Part shown: piece after piece, positions 10,103 to 18,433 of the stretch
How positions within the stretch are numbered: the first letter of the stretch is position 1
Layout: each line of letters begins with the position of its first letter
From: Heterotrichella gracilis
Taxonomy: Eukaryota > Sar > Xanthophyceae > Tribonematales > Xanthonemataceae
Direction: 5' to 3'
Length of the DNA stretch: 20,923 nt
Assembly (NCBI GenBank): GCA_032358255.1
Contig: JAULBX010025741.1
Coordinates: 1-20,923 of the forward strand
Notes under the pieces: generated by a model
What the model was told of the DNA's origin: nothing
Database searches by the model: none
What the model saw: the letters and a program-made list of their open reading frames with translations, nothing else
Program-made: the position numbers and the translations under genes

Positions 10103-11409
10103 ATGGGCAGGCACGCTGCCTTCCTTGCGATCTTATGGCAGCTGCTGCTTGCCACACAGGTGAGTCTGCAGTAGGTTGCTGGTGGTCTTGCCGGTGCCCA
10201 ATGCTAGATGGGTGTCGTGCTGTCATGATATTGGCCTCTGCTTCTCGTGAGACCAGCCCTTCGCTGCGTGCTCCGGCGTTCCCGCTGCAAACCCACCTCC
10301 TTTGTACTGCCAAAAGCCTCGTACATGTATAGCCTTTCAAGGGCAGGGTGTCCACAAGGCTGTTTAGCCTACTTGTCCAGCTTGCACTAGATTTCCTAAA
10401 AGTTGGAAGGTGGGCTGTTCCAGCACTGTGTGAAGTGCGATGTTTGCAGTTGAACCACGTACGTTGCTTTGGAACCTATCTAACCCAGGCTTACCTCACT
10501 TGTTTGCGGTTGCAGGCTGCGACCGACACCATCCACATTGCGATGATGACTGCAATGTGGCAGCACGAGCCAGCTGTTGCCCAAGAAACAGAGCTGAGCT
10601 TGAAGAGCCTGATCAAGCACACCACCACCGATCTACACCTATGGCTGATCGTGACAGAAGAGGAGAAGACGGCAATCCGTGCCATGCTGTCCTCCCTCAC
10701 GAATCCTGGCATGAACGTGGAGTACACCTTTGTGATGCTGGACCCAAACTACGTCAAGAGGAGAGCTCACCAACTGGGAGTGCCAATACGGCACCACGCG
10801 GGCGTCCCTGGCTATGCAAAGTTTATCCTGCCAGAGCTGCTGCCCCAAGTGTCCAGGGTCCTTATGTTGGATACAGACATTCTGGTTGGGGCAGACATCA
10901 AGGGGCTGTGGGCTGAGTTTGCCAACTTTGACAACAACACCCTGTTTGCCTTCGAGGGCAACCACACCTTCTTCTGCTCCTGTGTGGGGCTGCTAGACCT
11001 GGAGCGGATGCGGGCTGTGGACTGGTCAGCCTTCAGTGCACAGGCGTTCAGGGAGTTCCCCAAATTGCCACGCCCAGCAGGCACTGCCAGGTGGCATCGC
11101 TGGGGTGAGCTTCACTACTGGGGGGATCAGTCCATGTACATGGCAGTCGCCCAGTACTACAACGCTGTGCAGCCAGGCATCAAATACTTTTCACCGCTGC
11201 CGCAGTCCTGGAACCTCGCCAAGTGCAAGAACTATTACGATACGCAGCCTGAACTTCCCTCAGACAACTTCTGGGGGATTGTGCATTTCAACTGTGGGAA
11301 CGACTCATACGAAGGCTGGACAGCAACACACACCTACTTTTCACAAATGCCTTGGCGATGGCTTAACGAAGGCAGGCCAGGCATCACGGTGAGGGAAGTC
11401 TCACTATAG
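10103..11409 (+). CDS. GT8-family glycosyltransferase, LARGE N-module-like
   Basis: Exons 10103-10159 and 10516-11409 join in phase 0 and encode 316 residues. Exon 1 is essentially a signal peptide, MGRHAAFLAILWQLLLATQ, placing the enzyme in the ER/Golgi lumen. The mature part opens with DTIHIAMMTA, the first GT-A strand. It reaches VSRVLMLDTDILVGADIKGLW with the metal- and nucleotide-sugar-binding DTD at residues 138-140. FFCSCVGLLDLERMR occupies the place of the family's 'NTGV.L.....R' segment, WGDQSMYMA (221-229) matches its 'DQ' motif, and HFNCG (276-280) sits where retaining GT8 enzymes have the C-terminal HxxG/HWN motif. GT8 enzymes transfer galactose, glucose, xylose or galacturonic acid with retention. 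The order of motifs resembles the xylosyltransferase module of LARGE, but the sugar cannot be fixed from sequence. The last residues overlap a donor-like CACG|GTGAGG at about 11387-11395, so a further exon is possible. Confidence 0.87.
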
Positions 11410-12590
11410 CAGCTGTCCATTCTACTCTAGCGGGACTGCAAGGACCCTCGGATATGCTTGTTGTGTGCAGCAACATGTTGTCAACTATTTATATCTCCGT
11501 GCACCTCGTCAAGGTTAGAGTTTTTTCAAGGCTTTTTATTTGTTGAAGGGCGGGGTTTCAAGGTTGGCGCACAACCCTTATTTCTTATCTCCTTAGCCTT
11601 AGTGTGGGCAACAAAGCGTCAGTGACAAATCCAGGAATATTAGGCTCAGCTGGGTGAGACACTTAGGACATTCACAAGATAATTGGGCTCCTCCTACCAT
11701 AGTGTTTGCCAGAGGGGGCAAAGGGGTTAGATAACGCCAAGGGCCACATGGGATGACCTTATTCAAGCAGAACCTCAGTCGCATAGGATCAATAGGTGGT
11801 ACAATTATTTCAAATTGTTTGTAAACAGTACATTTACGCTAGCATAGGCAGTGGCGGGCTTTGCCCGGTGAAGGGCATAGTGTGTGTGCGCTGCAGTAGT
11901 GCGCTCGAAACATCTCCAGTGGGAGCAGCCTCCATGCTGCAACACCGTGGGTACGGTATTACTAGCAATTGCTTCAATACTTCGGCTGGAATACGAGAAT
12001 CATTGCACTTCATAGTTGACACTCACCTCTAAGCTTGAAGCCTTCTGCTGGGCAATGGCACGAGTGCCTGCCTAGCCCCATAGGGGGGGACCCCGCATCA
12101 AGACAGAAAGCACAGTGTCAGCGTGCATAAGGTGATCGGCCTGTACAGTGTATACTGGTCTGACTGCTTCTTTCTTTCCACCTCAACCCCACTGCTCAAA
12201 TTGATTAACTATCTTGCTGCCAGGGGTGATGTCGGGGATCGGGGATGCAAGAAACGTAGGCTGCGAGGAAATAGCAGGGGTAATAAACTGGAGATATTAT
12301 CCAGACATGCCTGTGTCTACTGTTAAGTCACGGCTTCCAAAGCAAGGTCGATGTTCCACTGAGGTACAGAACGTGCCATATGTGGGGCAATATGTTGCTG
12401 CGAGGAGCGAGGGCAAACAGAACCCCACCCCAATCGAAGTCCCCTCCCTCATCCACACTAGGGTTACACTAGCCATTCAGCGCACGAGGGGCGCAGGAGA
12501 GTCCTTTGTATCTACCAGTCTGAGCTCCAGGGTAGTCGCGTTACCTGGCTGTTGGGTAGAGGCAGGTGGGCGGGAGGGCCCGGGGCGACC
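11410..12590. other. Intergenic region between GT8 and GT31 genes
   Basis: I recognise no gene. An open frame on the plus strand from 12214 holds a stretch bounded by an acceptor-like TGCTGCCAG near 12221-12229 and a donor-like GAG|GTAC near 12361-12366. It resembles no known family, so I do not call it an exon. The region should contain the 3' end of the GT8 transcript and the promoter of the gene starting at 12591. Confidence 0.4.
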
Positions 12591-15500
12591 ATGCCCGTAT
12601 TCTCGCGCAGCACCCAACATGACGGGCTCTTCGTGGCTATGTTTCTGTGGTTGCTTCAGTGTTGCCCAGCATCCACGCAGCCTCCTTCGCAGCCAAGGGT
12701 GTTAATCGCAGTGCAAACCCAGGAGGGAGCCCTGCTGTCGCTGGGACTGGCTGCCTTGCGGACATGGGTGCCGCTCGTGCCAGCGGATGTGTTGTTTGTG
12801 GTGACAAACAAGGAAAGCAGCCGGCCTGCGGGGTGGATATCGCCGGACGCCGCGTTCGAGGGACACGGGCTAAGGTGGGGACCTGATCTCCCGCAGACAC
12901 GCGGCGGTGATCGCTTGATCACAACTCGTAACGCATATGCATGCATGCAGCGCTTGGGTCTGCATGCATGTATGGCCCGCAAGCTGGCGCTGCACGGCCT
13001 TCAGGGGTGGTTCTGTGCTCCGCTGCCGCAGGTTTGGCAACAGCTTGGTGTATGTGAACGCCACCGAGGGCTATCCGCCCTTGGATCAGGAGTTTGCCTT
13101 GTGGGAGTACGTCTACACCCGCTTTGGCACCCAGTATGACTGGTTTGCAAAGACGGACGCCGACACCTACGTCAACCCAAAGCGGTGGCAGGTGCTGATG
13201 CAAAGCCTGGAAGCCAGCCTGCGTGTTGGGCGCCGGTACATCGGTCTACAAGGGGTAGGCTTACCCATACCGGGGCGTACCAACGCGACAGTGTTGGAGC
13301 GCTTGGCAGTCATAGGGCTCCAGGAGCCCTTCTGTTTGGGACTGGGCTACTTCATCCATGGGACCCTGTTGGAGAAGCTGGGCCCGGCTGTGCAGGCCTG
13401 CAGGAAGAGCACAGTCGCCTTGCACAGCGACAGCAACATGGGGCGGTGTGTGTGGTTTGCAGCCAGGGACTCCTGCGCCATACCAGAGGTAGGTGCCAAA
13501 ACTCCTTGCAAGACACCTTAAACAGGGGCCAGCAGGACATCGTAAACAGGGACCAGCAGGACCACACCCTGATTGTCTGAAGGGTTCTGAGCTAAACCCT
13601 TTACCCTAAACCCTAAACCCTTGTGACTCATCCTTGCAGGACCTCGTCAACGATGGCCAGCAGGGTTGTAAGCTAAACCCTAAACCCTAAACCCTTAACA
13701 GAGTCCTTTCCTGCAGGACCACACCTTGATCGTCTGAAGGGTTGGCGAAACTCTAAACCCTAAACACTGAAGCCTAAACCCTAAACAGTGTCCTTTCCCT
13801 GCAGGACATCGTCAACAGGGGCCAATAGGACCACACCCTGATCATCAACATGTACTCCAGCGTCAACAACGTTCCGGACTGTTGGCTAAACCCTAAACTG
13901 TAAACAGTAGTACCTTGTGATTTTCCTTGCAGGACCTCATCAACAAGGGCCAGCAGGGTTGTAAGCTAACCCTAAAGTCAAAACCCTAAACCCTAAACAG
14001 AGTCCTTCCCTTGCAGGACACCGTCAACAGGGGCCAGCAGGACCACACCCTGATCATCAACATGTACTCCAGCGTCAACAACGGCACCATCGTGCATGGA
14101 GGGCATTCGAGTTCAGGCCAATACAAGCACATGATCCAGGAGTCCCCCTCCCTGCAGCACTTGAGTGCGGCGATGCTGCACCCCCTGAAGTCGCAGGACC
14201 AAATACTCACATTCCACAAGCAGGTGAGGGGGCACATTTCACGTTTCCCATTTCAAATTTCAAATGACAAGGAGGTGGAGGAGGCACAGCAGGAGAGTCT
14301 GCCTTGCTTTCAACAAAGACTTCACATTTCACAAGCGGGTGGGGGGGGGGCCAGAGCAAGGGAGTCTGCCTTGCATGCCAGTAATATCACTTTATTTTCA
14401 TTCTGTTTAATTTTATGCAAGCCATGGGTACAGTTGCACCCATACATGAATGCATCACGCAAGCAACACAAAGTGGCATGCAGTCACTTGCACCCCCCGA
14501 GGGGTACCCCAGGTGTACATCTACCTGCGTATTCCCCCATTTGAGGACCCACTGTCGCTCGGGGGGGTGCTGAGCCGCATACCATTTGTGTGGCGGTGGC
14601 GCAGATAATGCTGGGATTGCGCCCTCCCCTTCGAATCCCCGTGGATTGCCAAGGAGCCCATGTGCATTTCAAGGACAAGGTCAGGGCCCTGTGCCAATTT
14701 ATCTATAAGTCCTGTGTGCACAGCCCTGTGGCGCAGCTGGAGGTGGCTGGGACGTTCCTGCCCATGTGCAAGCAAGGTACGGGCACCGTGGTTAGGGTTT
14801 GGGATTTAGGATCATAGTTCAAAGTTTATGGTCTCCTGGCGCAGCTGCAGGTGTCTGGCGGGACGTTCCTGCCCATGTGCAGGGAAGGTGCGCGCCGTGG
14901 TTAGGGTGTAGGGTTTAGGATCCCCGTGGTCAGGGTTTAGAGTTTGAGGTCTAGGATTTAGGGTAGTGTAGGTAAGCCGAGGTGGACTGCCATGATGCCT
15001 GCATGTGGAGTTTGTTCAGGGTGTGGCGAGGGCACGCTGCAAATCAAGGTACCGGAGGTGGCCTACGTGATCAGGATTGGCAATAATCCCACTCCATGTG
15101 CAATTTAGTGAGGTATTTTTGGTTCAAAACTATTGTGTCAACTCATATTATAAAACCTATTCTGCACAAACAAACACAAAACTTGTGGAATTCTTCAGGG
15201 TTTGGCGAGGCCCCGCTGCCAGCCAAGGTGCCGGAGGTTGCCTACGTGATCAGCTGGCAAGTCACCCCATTCGAGGCCCAGCCGGCAGTGGAAACTGCGC
15301 TGAAGCTGGCCGGCATCAAATCGGTCCCATGGCTTGCATCCAGCGGCGCGCATTGGGCACGCGCGGTGGTGCACCACGCACGGGACGCCCACGATGCGCA
15401 GGCAGGGATGATTGCTCCCATCCTCCTGCCATCCAGCGACATCAAAAGGTAATGAATTGTAATCGTGTAATTAAATTTGCGCTTTATCATCTGGAACTTC

Positions 15501-17234
15501 ACCTGCAAGGGATAAAGGTGGTGAGCAGTTTGGCAAGTTCTTGCTTATAAGGGTGGTTGCTCCCATATTGCTGCCACCCAGCGACATAAAAAGGTAGGGG
15601 TCCGGGGTAGATATGGTGAGCAGGCTTGCAAGGAAGTAAGTAAGTATTTGCTTTCCAGCTTTGAAGCCAGGTTAGCATATCTGTGGTGAGGCATACCCAG
15701 GCTTGCAAGTGATTGCTTATAAACCGCTGATGGCTGGAAATGCCATCGCTATGGCTGCATGCCGGCATGGGGCGGGCATGCACACATTTTTAAACCTTTT
15801 CTTCTTTAATCTCTAATGGTTTTCCTCTTTCACTTTCATGTACAGTAATGTGGGTAATGACTAAAAGCAACCTAATAAAAATCAAAAGAATCAAAGGAAA
15901 CTAACACTAAAGCGACCCTCAGCATACTCATGGCTGACCACTCACATGTGCACATATGCTGCACTGTAGGCCCTGCACCAACCAGCCCGAGGCATGCCAG
16001 ATGGAGGCCCTACAGGGGCTCATCACCTACGCACAGTGGCAGGGGGAGGAGGTGGTGATGTGGGTGAACGGGGATGCGGAAATAAAGCCGGAATTGCGGG
16101 AGCAGCTGCAGCGCGCACTTGGGGACTACTTCTGTGGTGGTTTCCTGATGGATGTTTCCCAAGGGGGGGTGCTGCTGCTTGGAGGGAGTGCGTGGGGCGA
16201 GGGCACCACACAGGTCAGTAAAATCACATGCATTTGAGGAAAACGGCCGGACCAGCAGTCGCAAGATGTTGCATAGTCAAGTCAAGAATAATACATAATA
16301 ATAGTAATTGTAACATTATATGCAACTTCACCTCGAGGCTATTGCACGTGCTGGCTGTAGGACCAGACTTAAGGCGCTGTTCAGGGTTTAGGGTTTCGGA
16401 TTTAGGGTTTGAGGCCACTTTTTGCTTTTCTTTTGCAGGACCAGGCCAGAGGCGCGTGGCAGGTGATAGAGGACGACATGAGGAACATGACTGCCACTGG
16501 GAATGGAACCACTCAGTGCTTCAACATTGGGATGGCCTTCTACAACGTGCCTGCCGCCATTATGCACCGCAATGTGTACGACGATGCGCTCAGGTGCGGC
16601 AAGGCTTGATGAGTTTCTGATAGTGTTTGAATGGTGTTTGATGATGTTAGATGTTGTTAGATGGTCATGTATGCCCTTGTGTGTGATGATGCGCTCAGGT
16701 GCGGCAACGCTTGATGGGTATTTGATCATGTTTGGTCGTGTTGATGACGTTTGATGATCCCTTTTGGCTTTTGAGGGGTGCGCATCACACATGATGATTG
16801 GTGTTTGATCGAGTTTAGTCGCGTTGAATCGATTAATTACAAGCATTCTAGCAGGCAAGCCAGATCAGCAATCAGCCAAGCACAAGCTTGCACCACCCGT
16901 TCCTGCTCTGGCATTGCTTGTAACACTTTTGTATGTTCTTTTGCTGGAAGTCCTTGGTGGCAATTGTTCGATCATGTTTGAATAATTTGATGATCCCCTC
17001 ATATTGTTTTAGGCGTGCGCATCACACATGATGATCGGTGTTCGATCATGATTGGTCATTTGATTGCATTTGATTGAGTTTGATGATCCCTTCAGGTTTT
17101 TGAGGCGTGCGCAAGGCCTGCAGCTGCCGATGGCTAGCATGTACGGGGACCTCGTGCGGAAAGGGTACATGGTGCGCGCGCTCTACCCACAGCCAATCAC
17201 CTCGCCCGCTCTACGAGCCACTGACTTAGTTTAA
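12591..17234 (+). CDS. GT31 (C1GalT/Fringe-like) glycosyltransferase, probably fused to a second GT-A-like domain
   Basis: Proposed exons: 12591-12874, 13032-13488, 14017-14223, 14513-14595, 14724-14776, 15199-15448, 15970-16213, 16439-16593, 17096-17234. All phases agree; 623 residues. Residues 12-28 (GLFVAMFLWLLQCCPAS) form a type II signal anchor or signal peptide, so a Golgi-lumen enzyme is expected. The GT31 domain starts PRVLIAVQTQEGALLSL. It carries YDWFAKTDADTYVN with the DxD-type motif D137-A-D139, as in C1GalT1, then GLGYFIHGTLLEKLG and SDSNMGRCVWFA, the family's late acidic/GRC segment. It seems to end near ILTFHKQVYIYLRIPPF. The next domain is described in its own entry. The join 14595/14724 is weak (CG|GTGGCG donor). 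Without it the GT31 frame stops at TAA 14606-14608, giving 347 residues, and a second gene would start at the overlapping ATG 14608 with no secretion signal. GT31 enzymes are inverting beta-1,3-transferases; the sugar is undetermined. Most exon edges are duplicated into the introns. Confidence 0.72.
13504..14016 (+). repeat. Six decayed copies of one exon start, spaced by CCCTAAA tracts
   Basis: The true exon starts at 14017 with GACACCGTCAACAGGGGCC. Shortened variants of it lie at about 13504-13537, 13535-13577, 13633-13668, 13710-13737, 13795-13880 and 13924-13960. Most keep a pyrimidine-rich stretch ending in TGCAG, a ready-made acceptor. The longest, at 13795-13880, follows the exon for about 75 bases but has an in-frame TAG (CAATAG for CAGCAG). 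Tracts of CCCTAAA lie at about 13590-13620, 13675-13698, 13750-13795, 13885-13905 and 13962-14000. The whole intron 13489-14016 is built from this. Confidence 0.9.
14206..14380 (+). repeat. Copied donor edge of the GT31 third exon, with a long G run
   Basis: The exon end CTCACATTCCACAAGCAG with its GTGAGGGGG donor (14208-14232) is repeated as CTTCACATTTCACAAGCGGGTGGG at about 14320-14343, about 114 bases downstream. The copy runs into a long G homopolymer ending at 14350. A second landmark, GAGTCTGCCTTGC, also occurs twice, near 14296 and 14370. Confidence 0.75.
14724..14960 (+). repeat. Copied donor edge plus TTTAGGG tract, offset 111 bases
   Basis: ACGTTCCTGCCCATGTGC occurs identically at 14752-14769 (proposed exon) and 14863-14880. 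The preceding GGCGCAGCTG is copied, as is the following CCGTGGTTAGGGT tract. The duplicated unit therefore includes exon end, donor and telomere-like tail. More degenerate TTTAGGG units follow to about 14960. Confidence 0.85.
15011..15100 (+). repeat. Copied acceptor edge of the exon starting at 15199
   Basis: TTCAGGGTGTGGCGAGG at about 15015 matches the true TTCAGGGTTTGGCGAGG at 15194, offset 179 bases. Similarity continues through AAGGTACCGGAGGTGGCCTA (true AAGGTGCCGGAGGTTGCCTA) and ACGTGATCAG, then fades near 15085-15100. The copy keeps its CAG acceptor. Confidence 0.85.
15408..15725 (+). repeat. Copied donor edge of the exon ending at 15448, with serial intron repeats
   Basis: The exon end, from ATTGCTCCCAT to CAGCGACATCAAAAGGT (15410-15450), recurs at about 15555-15597 as GTTGCTCCCAT to CAGCGACATAAAAAGGT, donor included. 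Downstream intron sequence is copied too: segments with GGTGAGCAG and GGCAAGTTCTTGCTTATAA lie at about 15518-15550, with variants near 15615-15650 and 15684-15722. Confidence 0.8.
16580..17095 (+). repeat. Intron carrying copies of both its donor and acceptor edges
   Basis: GATGCGCTCAGGTGCGGCAA at the true donor (16583-16602) recurs at 16688-16707. At the other end the true acceptor context, TGATGATCCCTTCAG then TTTTGAGGCGTGCGC (from 17081), has two earlier versions from about 16752 and 16988. Both end in GTGCGCATCACACATGATGAT. TTTGAT-rich simple sequence fills the gaps. Confidence 0.8.
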
Positions 17235-17340
17235 GCAATCATGACCCCTGCGTTGGGCGGGGATTGGTGGAGTCACTCTGCACACCCTACGAAGCAACTG
17301 CTAGCTATTTGCCACTCTCCGCCACCTCAGCTAAGCCTCG

Positions 17341-17463
17341 ACCCGACACGCGTTTCAGAGCTCACCACCTCCAACCACACTGTTTAGGATCTAGGGTTTA
17401 GGGTTAAGGGTAAACCCTAACCCGACAAACGTTTTCAGCTCCATTCAAAACCACAGTTTGGCA
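17341..17463 (+). repeat. Head-to-head telomere-like junction inside a direct duplication
   Basis: TAGGGTTTAGGGTTAAGGG (about 17392-17410) is followed directly by TAAACCCTAACCC (17411-17423), so the G-rich strand changes to the C-rich strand. The flanks are similar to each other in direct orientation. The left flank has ACCCGACACGCGTTTCAGAG through CCAACCACACTGTTT; the right flank has ACCCGACAAACGTTTTCAGC through AAAACCACAGTTTGG. Confidence 0.8.
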
Positions 17464-17633
17464 ACTAGAATTTCTCAGGTAATCAATTAGGTCATTTACC
17501 TACCTTACCTGTCTATCTTTTGCTAGATAAGAAACATTACGTATGCGCCTCGTCTCCAGTATAAAGGCATTGTTTGGGAATAGACAGGATGAGAGAGAGC
17601 CAGTTTCGGTGTACAGACAACCAATACCACTCT

Positions 17634-17775
17634 TATCGCATGGTCTAGTGGTATGATTCTCATTTTGGATGCGAGAGGTCAGGGGTTTGATGTCCTTTGT
17701 CCCTCCTTATCTCTTGTTAAATTAAACCGCATGGTCTAGTGCTAGTCTGTCCCGATTTTGGAGGGAGATTTTGCA
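17634..17775 (+). pseudogene. Two tandem tRNA-Pro(TGG)-like relics
   Basis: From about 17634 the sequence matches the layout of a eukaryotic tRNA-Pro. There is an A-box (TGGTCTAGTGG, 17641-17651), a D-loop-like TATGATT, an anticodon arm TCTCATTTTGGATGCGAGA with TGG in the loop, then AGGTC and a degenerate B-box GGTTTGATGTCC. The acceptor stem does not pair, the B-box has an extra base, and the anticodon stem has a mismatch. A second head, CGCATGGTCTAGTG, starts at 17728, about 90 bases on, and keeps ATTTTGGAGGGA but no clear T-arm. These are either decayed tRNA genes or the head of a tRNA-derived short interspersed element. Confidence 0.7.
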
Positions 17776-18271
17776 AATGCCATCGCATCTATGCGCATAC
17801 ATTTGCCGCTAAATCTGGTGTGTGGAAGATTTTGCTCATCTACTGTATGGCTCGCGGTGGGACACCAGCCTTTTTTCCCCTATTTTTCTTCTCCAGTTTG
17901 CCACTTGCTGATGAAATACAGGGAGCTGATTTGCATATCCTAGTTCTCTCTTCGTTGGCAGTCCTGCTTGCTTGCACACACAAACGCCTCTCTGTAGGGT
18001 ACGGTAGCCTTGTCTTCAGGCGACAACGCTTGCAATTATACACTTAATGTATAGTTAATCATAACGGCAACCACAGGCCCTCAGAGGACATTTACACTGT
18101 TTACCCTGCATGCTCCCAATTATTTGTATTTATTTATTGTCAATTCAGTCGTTGAGCACCAATGGCTCTCTTTCTTTGTAATAAATAATTGAAACGAAAA
18201 CTGTTCCTGTGACACACCCCACAGCCGCTGGCGCATTTGCTCATGTCCCACTTAAAACCCATTGTGATGTC

Positions 18272-18433
18272 CAGCCGACTATTAGCACCGTGCCGCATGG
18301 CGGCCATATTGGTAACACAATGATTAATTCCGGGCGATTATTAGCATCATGCCGCATGGCGGCCATAATGGTTGCACTGCAATGATTAACTCCGGGCAAT
18401 TATTAGCACCGTGCTGTATGGCGGGCAAAATTA
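18272..18433 (+). repeat. Three ~60-bp tandem units with a GCCGC-ATG-GCGGC hairpin
   Basis: Units share ATTAGCACCGTGCCGCATGG, then CGGCCATA.TGGT and AATGATTAA(T/C)TCCGGGC. They start near 18272, 18330 and 18392; the third is truncated. GCCGCATGGCGGC in units 1 and 2 can fold as a 5-base-pair stem with a 3-base loop. The third unit has lost this pairing. Confidence 0.85.

Larger units (their letters stand above)
14724..17234 (+). other. C-terminal half of the GT31 gene: unassigned GT-A-like domain
   Basis: Five exons with consistent phases encode about 280 residues. Readable landmarks are LEVAGTFLPMCKQ, then KVPEVAYVISWQVTPFEAQ and a helix-like PAVETALKLAGIKS. Next comes EEVVMWVNGDAEIKPELREQ, a strand ending in an acidic D-A-E group where nucleotide-sugar transferases place their DxD. 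Then FCGGFLMDV, TQCFNIGMAFYNVPAAI (as the 'F.NsG...' strand of many transferases) and a C-terminal helix YDDALRFLRRAQG. I do not recognise a named family. A nucleotide-diphospho-sugar transferase fold is inferred from motif order only. Lack of its own signal peptide argues for fusion to the GT31 part. Confidence 0.5.

Noticed and set aside
12229..12364. Protein-like stretch with acceptor- and donor-like ends between GT8 and GT31
   Set aside because: It matches no family I know and I found no in-phase partner that improves either neighbouring gene.
13795..13880. Best exon copy as a genuine alternative exon
   Set aside because: It has an in-frame TAG after about eight codons and no donor at the expected place; it is better read as a decayed duplicate.
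10103..14608. GT8 and GT31 as one fused gene
   Set aside because: The GT31 part has its own start codon and hydrophobic signal anchor at 12591, and no convincing exon links the two across 1.2 kb.
2115..17423. TTTAGGG/CCCTAAA tracts read as real chromosome ends
   Set aside because: Tracts are short, imperfect, present in both orientations and inside genes with intact coding exons on both sides, so they are interstitial.
17634..17705. Functional tRNA-Pro gene
   Set aside because: The acceptor stem does not pair, the B-box carries an extra base and the anticodon stem has a mismatch.
17739..18047. 102-residue plus-strand frame with a hydrophobic middle
   Set aside because: It overlaps the second tRNA-like relic and has low-complexity Phe/Leu content without any family signature.
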